Shown here piece by piece: positions 26,772-37,952 of a DNA stretch of 64,000 nt. The notes under the pieces were generated by a model. That model was not told where the DNA came from. It worked only from the letters and a program-made list of their open reading frames with translations, and did not search any database. How positions within the stretch are numbered: position 1 is the stretch's first letter; each line of letters starts with the position of its first letter. This DNA comes from Mesostigma viride. Lineage: Eukaryota > Streptophyta > Mesostigmatophyceae > Mesostigmatales > Mesostigmataceae. The DNA lies in NCBI GenBank assembly GCA_009746045.1, contig RPFO01001141.1:62001-126000 (forward strand), in the 5' to 3' direction. The translations under genes were made by a program, and so were the position numbers.

Positions 26772-28973
26772 TCAGATGCCAGGCAGAGCTTCCCCCCATC
26801 TTCCCTGGGGTGGTGCCGTAACAGGCTTCCCCTTGCGCTGCGAGCGGGTCCTTGCCGACTCCTGCCTCGAAGGGGTCTTGCGCTTGGGTGCTGTCTTCGG
26901 CGCAACCTCTGCTAGCCTCCCCAAAGCGTATTGCTCGAGTTCCTGCCCCGTGTATTGCTTGCCCACCGCGGCAGGGTCCTGGATGCACTTGTACACGGCC
27001 AGCGCCAACCGGATAGCCTGTGGGTCCGCGCCCAGGTCTACCTCTGGTTGCTGTTTCCAGGGTGCCGCGTGTCGCATTCCTGGCGTGGCGCGCTGTCCTG
27101 CGGTGACGGACGGCCGCAGTATTACCGAAGGTATACCCGACTTGATCACTAGCTCACCCACGTCGTCCAGACCAGGGTCTGCCACAGGGATGGGGGTGCC
27201 CGGAGCACCCCCTGGCCCCCCCTGGCTCGGCAGCACGGCAAGGGTGGAGGGCGGCGGCAGGTCGGGCAGGGCAGACGGCTTTGGTGTCGCCGGCGACGGC
27301 ACCACGAGCACGAGAGAGGGATCGTAGGAGACGGGCACAAGCTTTAAGAAGTGCATCTCAAGGAAGAAGTGGGGGACGCCAACCAGATCCGATAGTGACG
27401 CGTGAACAGAGGATGCGGACGTGCGCGCCGACACCCTGGCATCCAGGCCTGTCACGACCAGGGTGTTCTCAGGGCCGGCAGGAGAGGGCTCGGCATCCTC
27501 CTGTGCGCGCTCCTGCCCCCCCCCCCGGTTCTGCTGCGGCCGCATCTTGGTGCAGCACAGCCCGAGCCGCACAATGTCCCTCACCACCAGGCGCCGTTGG
27601 GAGCCACCCCCGATTCTCCCCTCGGACCCCTTGGTGGAACCGTTGGGCGCTGCACCCCTGGCAGGCAATGGCCGCAGCGACTCAAACATGAGCACGGCCG
27701 AGGTCCAGCGGCCAGATGGCGGCTTAAACTCGCACCCGTACCAACCCCCCGACGATGTCTCTGCCAGCAGAGCGTAGGTGGAGCCATCCCCTCGACACTT
27801 GAGTACCACGCCCCCGTAGCTGGTCAGGGGGGGGGAGCCAGGGGGCAGCGCCACGCGCACGCTGATGCGGTCCGGTAACTCCTGCGTGGGCGGCCCATAG
27901 CGGCCCGGCGGCGGCTCGGCGGATTTGCGCCACAGCCGGCGGCCCTGGGTGCCCACAAACGCGGTGGTGGCAGATGACAGCTCGCAACCGCTGATGTCAT
28001 CGCCCAAGTCCCTCTCAGCGCGCGTTAAGGCCCCCTCCCTCACGTCCACACTCACGTTGGCCAGAAATGAAACCGACGTCCCCGTGGCCTCCCAACTACT
28101 GGCGCCTGTGCCCTTGTCTCCCTCCGCCCCCGGCCGCTCCCTGGTACGGCTCCACAGCAGCTGCTTGTGAGCGGGCGGCATGCGCACGGCGGCACGCTGC
28201 TCGTCCGACAGCTGGCGGAACCACGCGTTGGAGGTGCCCAGGACGGCCTGACACAGCGCGGCCACCACTTTGGTTCGCGCAAAGCCGGCACGCGGGCGCA
28301 CCAATGCTGGCGCGGTTTCGGGGGGGACCATGCCAGCTGTCAAGGTGCCACGCTCGGTACGGCTGTCGCTGTCAAGGAACGCGATGACCTTGGAGCACTC
28401 CGAGACCGCAGTCCAAATGCGGGTCTGCAGCTCGCGCTCGGCCTCGCTCGCCAGGTCCGCCGCCGGCTGCTCCGTCCACCAGCCGCTGCGCCACTTGAGC
28501 GGGGCGTCGTTCTCGTGCAGACGCACCGTTGCCCATCCGCTTTTGACGGACAGGACCGTCGCGATTTTGCCGTCCAATTCGGGCTTGCGCCCGTCATCAC
28601 TTTTCAGTCGGACAACGCGGGAGGCACCCTCTACTTGTGGTTGCTGTACCCCTTTCTCGGCCGGACTGCTGTCAAATAAGTGAGACAGGTCCTTAATGTT
28701 AAAAATCCTAGTATCGTAGCCGCCTTGCAACAACAGCTTGTTCGCCAGGTCGACACCGGCGGCTCCTCGCTCGCTCAGGTCCGCGACCAGAACGTTGCAA
28801 TAACGTTTTTGCTTGCCGTCAACCACCCGCTCAAGCGCGGGAGGCAGGGACTCGCGAAGAGAGCAGCAGCAAATTCGAGCGCTTCTGAGTTTCGTTGGTC
28901 TTAATGGAACCCAGTTGAGAGTTGGTCGCTCTTCCTGGAAAACACGCGTTAGAGGATATAATGCAAGCATCAT
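26772..28973 (-). CDS. HCF173: HCF173-like protein (atypical SDR with inserted CIA30 domain), chloroplast
   Basis: A single frame of 733 codons starts with ATG at 28973. The first ~40 residues are rich in Arg, Ser, Leu and Cys with few acids, as in a chloroplast transit peptide. Then come an NAD(P)-binding-like start (NVLVADLSERGAAGVDLANK), an AVSECSKVIAFLDS strand-helix, and an inserted CIA30 domain (TSYGGVVLKCRGDGSTYALL, WYGCEFKPPSGRWTSAVLMF, SLRPLPARG). The SDR part then resumes (PHFFLEMHFLKLVPV, IKSGIPSVILRPS, IRLALAVYKCIQDP). An SDR interrupted by CIA30 is the architecture of HCF173, which with HCF244 promotes initiation of psbA translation for photosystem II. The C-terminus is an extra basic tail. 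A GxxGxxG motif is degenerate here (GAAGVD), as in other atypical SDRs. Assignment is by recognised motifs; a paralogue of the family is possible. Confidence 0.75.
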   Translation of the reverse strand: MMLALYPLTRVFQEERPTLNWVPLRPTKLRSARICCCSLRESLPPALERVVDGKQKRYCNVLVADLSERGAAGVDLANKLLLQGGYDTRIFNIKDLSHLFDSSPAEKGVQQPQVEGASRVVRLKSDDGRKPELDGKIATVLSVKSGWATVRLHENDAPLKWRSGWWTEQPAADLASEAERELQTRIWTAVSECSKVIAFLDSDSRTERGTLTAGMVPPETAPALVRPRAGFARTKVVAALCQAVLGTSNAWFRQLSDEQRAAVRMPPAHKQLLWSRTRERPGAEGDKGTGASSWEATGTSVSFLANVSVDVREGALTRAERDLGDDISGCELSSATTAFVGTQGRRLWRKSAEPPPGRYGPPTQELPDRISVRVALPPGSPPLTSYGGVVLKCRGDGSTYALLAETSSGGWYGCEFKPPSGRWTSAVLMFESLRPLPARGAAPNGSTKGSEGRIGGGSQRRLVVRDIVRLGLCCTKMRPQQNRGGGQERAQEDAEPSPAGPENTLVVTGLDARVSARTSASSVHASLSDLVGVPHFFLEMHFLKLVPVSYDPSLVLVVPSPATPKPSALPDLPPPSTLAVLPSQGGPGGAPGTPIPVADPGLDDVGELVIKSGIPSVILRPSVTAGQRATPGMRHAAPWKQQPEVDLGADPQAIRLALAVYKCIQDPAAVGKQYTGQELEQYALGRLAEVAPKTAPKRKTPSRQESARTRSQRKGKPVTAPPQGRWGEALPGI

Positions 28974-29826
28974 TGCCAGCTCGTGTCCACGTGCAAGTTT
29001 AGCTTGGCATCATCGTTGTCGTAAAATCAAGCTCCTTGAAATATCTTGCTAGGTGAGGAAGTGCACAGCAGATGGGCAGCCTTTGGATAGGACTTGTCCT
29101 GTGTTTGTCCTGGAGCTACCGCGCACGTTCTTCGGGTACGTTGTTATTACAGCCATGAAATTGGCCGGGCATGAGCAGGGTCACGTGTCAAGCTTGTGAT
29201 GGATAACTTCCAGCAGCTCTAATGCCGGGAAAACGGTTATCATTCCAATTGTGGCACAATGCTTGCTGCTGGTTGCCGTACTCAAGGCGCTAGCGAGAGC
29301 TCTATCGAGGTCGGTTCACTCGGTTGTCGTGGTCGTGGTTTAGGCGGGCCACTTGGCGCAATTCTGTATTCTTCATTTACCTGCTTCGCCACAAGTGCTA
29401 GTGTGGATGTAGTGTACTTTGTTTGTTTACTAGCCGTTAAGTACGGTGACGAACGGAGTTCAACGCTTCGGTTTGACTTCGCGTTCAGCTCAGCTCGAGG
29501 TTGGGCTTGCTCTGGGCAAGTTGCCCGACGAGGGCAAGTTGGTTTGACTTTCGCGGACTTGATGGGTTTGTGAAAATGTGCAGCGAGGAAGCTTACCGCA
29601 AATCTGGTGGAGAATCATGGTGGGCTTGGCGGGGTAAGAACTGGGATAGCTGACATGGTGATGCGCCCTCATTTCATTGTGGGTTTGGCTGCTCTACGCC
29701 CCGACTAGTTCACGACGCGTTTTGGCAACAAGATTGTCTGCAGCCACAAACGAGGCGGCAATGACAAGTGAGAGAACGCCTAGTCGTAGGTGAAGGCAGC
29801 ATCGGTGCTCTTCGGACGCGGTTACG
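28974..29826. promoter_or_regulatory. Divergent intergenic region between the HCF173-like and kinase genes
   Basis: About 850 bp separates the two start codons, so both promoters must lie here. I see no obvious TATA box or shared palindrome, and the short open frames look random. Confidence 0.4.
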
Positions 29827-32800
29827 ATGAGGGTAAATGTTCTCCTGTCATGCCGGCCCGAGGAGCCGGTGGTATACGGCGTGCGACATGCTGCAGATTT
29901 CAGAATTGAGGACTTGGCGAGGCTGATTGAGAAAAAGTACGAATATGAAACACGCCACGCCATTGAGATTGAATACCTCGCTATCAATGGTCATCGCGTG
30001 CCCCCGTTGGAGTTCGTGGAAGACGTCATACGCGCGGAGGACCTCGTCATCGCTCACGTCGTCGGCTACCCTTTGTCCACTGACATTGCCGTAGGCTGGC
30101 CTGCTCAGAGTAGTGAGGCACATGGTCTGGCAGCACTGTCGACTCCGAAGTTCTGCGCACTGCTAGTGGCCATCGTTATCACAACCGCCATTCTTACGTC
30201 GATTTTGTCCCCGACAACGGTAGATCTAAATTTCCTCCCTTACAGAAAGGGCCGCACGGAAATACAGCGCCACGGGCAGGAAATGCCTGGCCACCCGGTT
30301 CACACGTGGCGAAGGACAAGCGCCGACGAGGATGATGCCACACCCAGAAGCCTCAGGGATGGCTGGTCGATGCCAGCAGGGACAGGACGATACGAGGATA
30401 CGGATGACGTAGAGCCGGAAGACAAGCCGATGTCCCGTAAATTGCCACCAGATGCGCCGGTGCGACGGCCCGCTCCAGTGGAGGCAGGGGTGCCCAACCC
30501 ACGGCCGCGGGTGCTTGCGTTGCAGGAGCGTGCTGGCACCCGCACGCCCACGGATGCCAGTGCCACGTCATCCTCCCCTCACATGCGGCGGGCAGGGCTT
30601 GCCGAGACACCGTCCTTTGTGTCGCCTGCAGTGCCTCGTGGACGGCCAGTCCCTAGCCACCAGGAGGATGCACAGACCGTAGCGGCAGGGGTTGCTGCCG
30701 CGGGTGTACCCCTGCAGGTACCCAACCCCATGCCGTCCGTCAGCACAAGGCCACGGGGGCACGAGCCCATGACCCGCCCGGCTGGCGTGCCGTCACAAAC
30801 AGCCGCCAACCCCGCGGCGGGGGCGGTCGCGCGCGCGCCCGATGGGCTACCCGACCGCGTCCTGTGTGCAGAGCTCCCGCTGGTGACGTCGCGCAGCGGC
30901 ACCCACAGCTGGCCGAGTGTGCGCGCGCCCACGTGGACCAGCTGCTGTGTGGGGTGCAACATGGTGCTGTCCTACCCACCGGACGCCGTGATGCTGGGCC
31001 GCCACGCATACCCGATCGAGACGGGTGCGTCGGGCGCCATCATCCTGATGGCCCACTTTGGCGACGGGCGCCCGCCCGCGTTTGTCAAGTTCATCTGCGT
31101 GCCTGGAGTACAGGTGGGTGCAGGGGGAGATGAAGGGGGGGGGGGGAGGTGAAGGATCTGGGTGCAGCTAGTGGTGCGTCTGTGTGTCTGTGTGCAGGTG
31201 GCACGGGGTGGGAAGGCGGGGGGTCTGGCCTGGTTAGGGGAGGGAGGGAGCACGCAGGGGGGGCGCATGTGGGTCGGTGGCTCGTAATTGGTTGCTCTAT
31301 TTGGAAGCAGGTAGGAATGTGCCCCGATGAGGGCTGGGGCAGCTCCATGCACGTTGTCTGTGTGGCACCTGGTCCTCCCGCGGACCCCTTCCCCGGACGT
31401 TCGGGGATGAGGACGGCGCGGTGTGCTAGGTCTTGGGGCCAGGTGGGGGAGAGTGCGCACAGCTTGCTGCTTCACGCGGGAGGCCCCCACCAAACTAGGA
31501 TGGCCAAGCAAGGGGGCGGAGAGAGGGTGAAGGCCGCGCAACGAAAGAGTGGTCCACCAGTCACTGTTGGTTGGAGTGGGAAAGTCCATGTGCCTAGCGC
31601 TAACGCTGCCCCCCAGAAGGTCCTGCATCCTTGCCCCCAACCCTTCCATTCCTGATGCACACGCACCTGACAACGCACCGCCGCTGCGCATCTGTGGCCA
31701 TGCACGTGCCGTCATGTTCATGCATCTTGTGCTTGTGCTTGTGCTTGTGCTTGTGCTTGTGCTTGCGCTTGCGCTTGCGCTTGCGCTTGCGCTTGCGCTT
31801 GCGCTTGCGCTTGCGCTTGCGCTTGCGCTTGCGCTTGCGCTTGCGCTTGCGCTTGCGCTTGCGCTTGCGCTTGCGCTTGCGCTTGCGCTTGCGCTTGCGC
31901 TTGCGCTTGCGCTTGCGCTTGCGCTTGCGCTTGCGCTTGCGCTTGCGCTTGCGCTTGCGCTTGCGCTTGCGCTTGCGCTTGCGCTTGCGCTTGCGCTTGC
32001 GCTTGCGCTTGCGCTTGCGCTTGCGCTTGCGCTTGCGCTTGCGCTTGCGCTTGCGCTTGCGCTTGCGCTTGCGCTTGCGCTTGCGCTTGCGCTTGCGCTT
32101 GCGCTTGCGCTTGCGCTTGCGCTTGCGCTTGCGCTTGCGCTTGCGTGTGTTGCGCAGGTCACCTCCAGCTACATCTTTTACGCGGGCAAGACGGGAGTGG
32201 ACGCATGCAAACAAAAAGCTCAAGCTGGCAACTACATGCTGCTCAACACCATGTCCGTCGAGCGCATGGCGGCCGAGTGCGGGCTGGACGACCTGTCGGT
32301 GCGATCGTGGACTGAGCAAGTGTACGCAGCGCAACCACGCACCAACGCGCTGGTGGACCAGCAAGGGGTTTTCTCCACCGCGGCTCCCGGTGTGTCTCTC
32401 AACAGCATCATGAACCAGGGCATGCCGCGCATGAGCTTTGAGGAGATGAAGGCGATCGCTGACAAGATGAACGGGACCAAGATCCTGCGCGCCGCGGTGT
32501 TCGACGTCCTCTTCTCGAACGTGGACCGGCACCCGGGCAACGTGTTCGTGACGGAGAGTGGCCACATGACGCTGATCGACAACGACCAGGTGGGGTCACT
32601 GTAGCGGGTGTGGCGGCTGTAGTGGGTATGGCGGGTGTGGTTGCTAAGCGGGTATGGATGATGGAGGGGGGACGGACACTGGTACAGACTGCGTGTACAG
32701 ACATCGTACTGGGTGTGGTGGGTAGGGTCAACATTATTTGCCTTTGGGAAGCATCCATGTTGGAGAGTCTAGTAGATAGTCTTCGTGACTCTAGGGGCAG

Positions 32801-34511
32801 ATTTTTGGCTGATAGCAATGGGTTAACGTGATGGTCCAAGGGATGGGTTGTAGCCTTTTGGGGGGTTGGGTAGTGTTGAGTTTCTTGCTGACAGGTGACA
32901 GCTCATCCATGCCTGAAGCAAGTGCAGAACTGCCCTCGGCACGTGGAAGTGGGGGGCAAGTTCTTAGCTCTTCCGCTCGGATCGGAAACGTGCGTGGATA
33001 TGTGCCGGCGGCCAGAGGCAGAGACGGGCCGTGTTTAGACCGGGCCATGCTTAGCCAGGCGTGGGAGCGAGGGATGAGTCGATGGCTACGGCCACCCAGG
33101 GCGGCGTGCAGGGAGCTAGCATAAATGACACCCCGGGCTTTTGCCGCCACATCCCTGGATGCTACGGCGTCCACTTGCCCCCCTGCCCTTCTACCCCTTG
33201 GCTTGACCCTTTGCTGGCCCCTGTTCGTTACCCCTTGGCTTTGTCCCCACGAACATCACACGATCGAGCTGCGTGCGCGTCCAGGTGTTTGGCACCATCA
33301 ACAAGGCGTACATCGACTCAGTGTTCATCCCCACCACAGACCGGCACGCAGTGGGGCAGCGGGGGGGCAAGGGCGCGTTCGCAAAGGCGCTGGACTACAG
33401 GTAGGGCGTGCGCGCGTCAGGGGAATCCATGCGGCTGATGAGGCAACGCAGGATGAGCGGGTGGGGCTATGTGGTGGTTAGAGCATGGCTTGGACCATGG
33501 GACGGGACCTGGAGCGTAGAGAGTGGTGTGAGGCCACATGCCGATGAAGTGTGCTGCCCTGTGCGGTTATCCCGGGGCAAGCAGTGGCATTCACGGTCTC
33601 CATCACAGCCTTGGTTTGGATGCAACGTCGGTTTTTTTTGGAAACCTTCTTGTTTCCCTCGTCATTTGTATTTCTTTATGAGGAGCTTGGGCCTAATTCT
33701 TTCTATTCGGCGTTCAAGCAGTGAATGGCACTGTGCCACTACAGCATGGTGGTTGCCTGTTGTTGCACTTGATGGCTTCATTTGTATCTTTTCATGTTGT
33801 TAGCAATGACCAGCACCGGGAATTTCTCATACGACGACCCTGTAATCAACTATGTTTACAGGTATTGAAGCATAGTAGCTGGATCGTTCCCAGGTGCAAA
33901 AGATGCTTTTGTTCCAGGGCGACCAGCTAGCCTGCCACCATGGCTTCTAGGCTTAGCTGGGGCCAATACTTCGCTGGAAGCGCTTTTTGAAAAATCTTAT
34001 TTTTCTAGCTAGAGTACTGTAGTCCCATGGACGGCATGGAGTTGTATAGTGTATGTGTGCATGGTGGGACAGTTGACAAGCGAGGGTTGGATGAGTCATG
34101 CTGTGAAGCAGCCTGGATTTCAACTTATGGCCATCCTCTTTCATTCCCTGATTCTTGCAAGCACCTGCCTCTGGTATGTGCTTGGGTTATGTGCCTTCCC
34201 CCTGCAGGTGCCATGCCAAAGGGGGCAAGCTGGGCTTTGACTACCCCCCATCCGTGGAGCGATGCATGCAGCGCTTCTCCAGGATGAGCCCTGAGGAGCT
34301 GATGCACAAGTACGGGATGACCTCAGTGCGCCACGCCGCCGCCGTGCAGGAGCGCTCGACGCAGCTGCTCACGCTGGGGTTTGAGGCGACGATCGAGAAA
34401 GTGGGCGAGCACCAGAAAAAAACGTACGTGCCAGAGAAGGGAATCACGCAGGGCTCGCGGTGGCGGCCGATGGTACCCAGCCCGTGTGACCCGGGCATGG
34501 CGTCACAGTGA
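29827..34511 (+). CDS. Membrane protein with ubiquitin-like N-terminus and atypical (PI3/4K- or FAM20-like) kinase domain, 4 exons
   Basis: Exons: 29827-31113, 32158-32589, 33285-33400, 34208-34511, all with GT..AG borders and consistent phases; 712 residues. Residues 1-80 look like a ubiquitin-type beta-grasp fold (MRVNVLLSCRPEEPVVY, ARLIEKKY). One hydrophobic segment follows (about 110-130, CALLVAIVITTAILTSIL), then about 230 disordered Pro-rich residues. The kinase part has a nucleotide-binding Lys (PPAFVKFICV), a helix Glu, a catalytic loop NVDRHPGNVFV and a metal-binding LIDNDQ. The DRHxGN..LIDND pattern belongs to the lipid-kinase-like/atypical kinase superfamily (PI4K-gamma, FAM20 and relatives), not to ordinary eukaryotic protein kinases. 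With one N-terminal membrane segment, a type II Golgi/secretory kinase is plausible, but the ubiquitin-like domain recalls plant PI4K-gamma. Substrate unknown. Intron 1 carries a large hexanucleotide array. Confidence 0.75.
31726..32145 (+). repeat. ~70-copy hexanucleotide array (CTTGTG then CTTGCG) in a kinase-gene intron
   Basis: The first five to six units are CTTGTG, and all the rest are CTTGCG without a visible interruption. The array ends about 12 bp before the acceptor AG at 32156-32157. It contains no stop codon in any frame, hence the spurious Leu-Ala, Arg-Leu, Ser-Ala and Lys-Arg frames. Confidence 0.95.
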
Positions 34512-34608
34512 GCTACTGTTATTTCACGAGACTACAGGCACAGGCCTGAAATCTGGAACATCCGGACCATGAATGGAAGGTATTACTTGTATCGATCAAC
34601 CTGACACC

Positions 34609-34613
34609 TGTAA
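34609..34613 (+). terminator. Candidate TGTAA polyadenylation signal of the kinase gene
   Basis: TGTAA lies 98 bp after the stop codon at 34509-34511. Confidence 0.45.
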
Positions 34614-35084
34614 TTTCCTGCATAGTGGTGCATGCGATTAGTCACGCAGTCCTGTTCTGAGCCGCGGAGCATTAACCCCTTCGGATGATGCAGTGTACCG
34701 GTGACCTAGCTAAGCTACCGGGCTCTCTAATTCTAATATATAGAATATACAAGCTACAGGGGGCAGGGCCCTGAGTGGCCCAGTTGTGGCCATGGAGGTT
34801 GAGGCCTCATACTCAATTGATTATCCATGGTCGGGCGATGCATAGCACGTCCAGTAATGGTAATTGGGCCTCGTTGTCCAGAGCTAGTTTGTCTAGAATG
34901 CACGTGCGGAAACGTGCATCGACGCTCATGGGCCACGCCTTGGCTTCCAGGTTGGATGGCACCGTCACGCGCATGTTACATTCTGGACATTTTCCAGGGA
35001 TCAAAAATGCCAAGCTCGCGCCATGTGCATATGACGATTTATATTTTAGCTAGGCACTCCGCTCAGTCATACTATATCAAGCAT
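34614..35084. other. Intergenic, no gene seen
   Basis: Short random open frames only. The composition is mixed and becomes AT-rich toward the retroelement debris on the right. Confidence 0.45.
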
Positions 35085-35087
35085 GCA

Positions 35088-35190
35088 TTAAAATCATGTA
35101 ACATAACTCCGTTGGGAGTACATGTAGCACATATCCCTGAGAATATGTGCTACATGATAGATCTCCCAACGGAGTCATGTTATAATATAG
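35088..35190. repeat. Two retroelement 3' tails fused head to head (hairpin)
   Basis: The left arm (catgtaacataactccgttg...gtagcacatat) and the right arm (atatgtgctacat...ctcccaacggagtcatgtt) are inverted copies around the loop ccctgaga. Each arm is the conserved 3'-terminal motif shared by the local LINEs and ORF1-only retroposons. Confidence 0.8.
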
Positions 35191-35399
35191 TTTATTTTAA
35201 TTTTTTTACTCTGGGTGCACTCTATAGGTGCACCTGCACCACCATGATGTATCATACCCAAAGGCCTAGTACCGGTGTATGGTGATTGGTGGGGGCTCGT
35301 ACCCCCCCCAAGTGGCTGGGAAAAAAAAAAGTATCATATATTTATGGTCCCCAATCATCATTGGATTTTTAGCACATGCATCTTGCATGCATAGGTATG

Positions 35400-35812
35400 G
35401 TTTTCAGCCGCCCTTGGTCTGGCAGGCCCCCAGCGGCTTGGCCAGCCAGGGCGGCATATTCTGACCTGGCCTGGCCCCGGCCAAGGGCATTCCCAAAAGG
35501 GTAGGGAAACATGTCACGAACTACACCCAGATGTTGCTGGATGACCTAGTGGTCCCAGCCCAGTTTGAATACCGCATCCACTCTCTCTCCCTTCTTTGGA
35601 CTGCCATGCAGAACAAGACGCGGTGGCAGAAGATTGTCAAGGCTCACACGCCCGACCCTGTGGGCAAGCCACCTCCCCCTAAGAGGAGGAGGCGTTTTGA
35701 TGAGTAGGGTAGTTAGGATTTTTCTAGACTAGATAGATTAGCGTTAGGTTAGTTAGATTACGCGGCTCCCTCCACTCCACCATCCATCAAGGAATATGTG
35801 CTACATGATCTC
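35400..35812 (+). pseudogene. 3' fragment of a LINE (ORF2 C-terminus plus 3' UTR)
   Basis: About 90% identical by eye to 38700-39100. It starts in the ORF2 segment LGLAGPQRLGQPG, contains the coding end RWQKIVKAHTP...KRRRRFDE, the stop at about 35707 and then the 3' UTR ending ggaatatgtgctacatgat. It is truncated at its 5' end and has a small insertion (ccccggccaagg) relative to the longer copy. It is not functional. Confidence 0.8.
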
Positions 35813-35847
35813 CCACCATTCCGGCCCCTTCACCACGGGGTGTGGCA

Positions 35848-37952
35848 AGGTTGTGTCCTTAATTAATTAATTAATTATCAACATCACTCCGTTGGGAGTA
35901 GATGTAGCACATAGCCCTGAGAAGGGGCATATGGCTTTTAATACATTCTAGGCTACTTCATGCAAGGGTGGGAATGTAAGCTACCCTTGCTCTAGGTGCA
36001 CCAAGGCACCTGCACCCTCATGGTCTATCACGCTATGCCCGGGTAAGGGGGGAGCATGCCTGTGAGGGAGGAAGATCATCATGGCTATACAAGAGCTAGG
36101 ACATGGCTTCTCGACAGAGAGCATCTCTCTGCATGGCATAGCAAGGCTAAATTCTTAATGCAACATCCATGGGGGTCCCATTATAGACAAAGCATGGCTA
36201 AATGTTGAAGGCATCATCCATGGGGGCCATTATGGGCGCACATGCGCGTGGGCCACATGCTAGGCTAAGCCTTACTAATCTACACTACTGGTATATATAT
36301 TAAAAATATAATTACTTACAGCAGAGTGAAATCACTCAAACCAAAGCAAACGCCCAGCTATAAACCTATGTACAGAGCCATGTCAAAGCTCTATACTACG
36401 ATAAGACCAATGGAAACGCCTAACGGGAGGAACTGGTATATATATTCCTAGTCTGAGGTGGCAGGCGGGGGCTGCCAGGGCTTGTGGTCAACGTGGATGA
36501 CCGCCCCCCTCCAGTATACCGGCTTCCCCCTTGCGCTCTGCCGGAGCTGAAGGTAGGTCGGCCATAGCTCGCGTCGCCGTTGTTGCTGGGCCAGGGTCAA
36601 GTCGTCGTCCAGCGTGAAGCGAGTCTCCGAGAGCTTCTTGCGGCATTTAAGGAACGCCAGCTTGTCCGCCATGTACTTAAAGGTGAGGAGCACGGGTGCC
36701 GGGCCAGCCTTCCCCCGCGCGCGGGGGAGGCGGACAGCCGACATGGCCAGCTCACCAGTGAGTAACATGGGGGCAAGAATGGCGCGCTTAAATGCCTCAA
36801 GAAGGCTCGTGGAGGTCTCACCTGCCTGCTGGTCGAAGTGCTTGACGATGACATTGTGGCTGCGCCGGGCGATGTCGGCTTCCTCGCGAAGGTCGAGGGC
36901 TTGTTGCTTGAGTTGTGCCGAGATGGTGGAGGTGGTGGAGGTGGTGTGCTGCTTAAGCAAGTCCGCCCAGGTGGAGGGAGCATCGCCGGCTGAGCCAGCA
37001 GACGCCGGCTGGGCGGCGATGTCCTTTACCGCCTGGGCGGTGAGGCCGGCGGTGTCATGCAAGCTCTCAAGGGCGTTGGCGGTGGCTTGAAGGCGGTGGT
37101 CGAGGTCGAGGAGCTGGGCTTTGATGTCGGCAGTGGAGGCGGAAATGGCAGTGGAGGTGGAGGCGGCGGCGGTGGAAATGTGAGGAAGTTCAGCAGTCAG
37201 CGTGCCGCCGATTGCTGCTATGTCGGCAGCAAGGGGGTCACGTGCTGCTGAAAGGCTTCCGTGAGGATGGAGCGGAGGGTGGGGGCGGAAAGGGGTGAAG
37301 CCCAGATCTCGGCGTCAGAGCGCTGGAGAAGGGAGTTGAGGATGGCGTGCTGGAGACGGGGGCGGTAGCCGCCGACCAGATGGTAGACGTTGCCCACGCG
37401 GCTGCCGTCCGGGGCGAGGAGGCGGTTGGTGGAGAAGAGATGGAGGCACAGGTCGTTAAGCGAAGCGTAATCCCCGAAGAAGATGCAGCGCATAGCATCG
37501 GTCGGAGAAATGGTGGCCCAGTCGTAATCTGCGACCTTGAAAGGCCGGGGACGAAAGCTCGGTTCTGGGTATGAAGACCCTCCTGTGGCGTCGGCTGGGC
37601 GGGTGCGCTTGGGGTCAGGCGATGCAGATGGCGAGGCGTTAAGCCCGGGGGGTTGCTGGACGACCACCAGTGCACTAGTGTCCTCGCCGCCTGCCGGACC
37701 TGATGGCGAAGCTGCAGCCGGAGCTGCAGGCGTATTTTCATTGCTGAGCGCAGCCGCCAGGCTGCGTTGCGTCGAGGCGCGTTTGGTCGCCATATATTGC
37801 GTATTAGATTCGGAAAATTATATCAGCATGTGCGTCTTAGAAAGACGAAGCGATAGTGATATTCACGGCTAAATTCGGTGCTCAAACGTGAAAGTTATGA
37901 GCTCCGACAGCCATGGCTACCTCGTGGCCGGAATTTCGCGAGGTTGTGTCCT
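35848..37952 (-). mobile_element. Full-length ORF1-only non-LTR retroposon with 12-bp TSD
   Basis: The element occupies 35860-37940 on the minus strand and is bounded by the direct repeat aggttgtgtcct at 35848-35859 and 37941-37952. Reading leftward: a 5' UTR of about 147 bp, one ORF (37793-36448), a 3' UTR of about 590 bp and a (TTAA)n tail. No reverse-transcriptase or endonuclease sequence is present. Joining the flanks at the TSD restores a LINE reverse-transcriptase segment (V-x-Q-G-C-V-L-S ... LF-I-VVD-V), so it inserted into that gene. Confidence 0.88.
36448..37793 (-). pseudogene. LINE ORF1-type RNA-binding protein, one frameshift
   Basis: The first frame starts with ATG at 37793 (MATKRASTQRS) and stops at 37218. 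The same protein continues one frame over to 36448, with the switch in the run gaccccctt near 37,235. Restoring one C would give about 448 residues. The N-terminus is disordered. A helical Ala/Thr-rich segment (about 190-270) probably forms a coiled coil. It is followed by an RRM-like core (VIVKHFDQQAGETS, PAPVLLTFKYMADKLAFLK) and a C-terminal domain ending VYWRGAVIHVDHKPW. This is the order of ORF1 proteins in L1-type LINEs, which bind RNA as trimers. The frameshift may be real decay or a homopolymer error. Confidence 0.75.

Noticed and set aside
31600..32565. Lys-Arg repeat frame (321 codons) and Ser-Ala repeat frame on the minus strand
   Set aside because: Antisense translations of the CTTGCG hexanucleotide array and the kinase exon.
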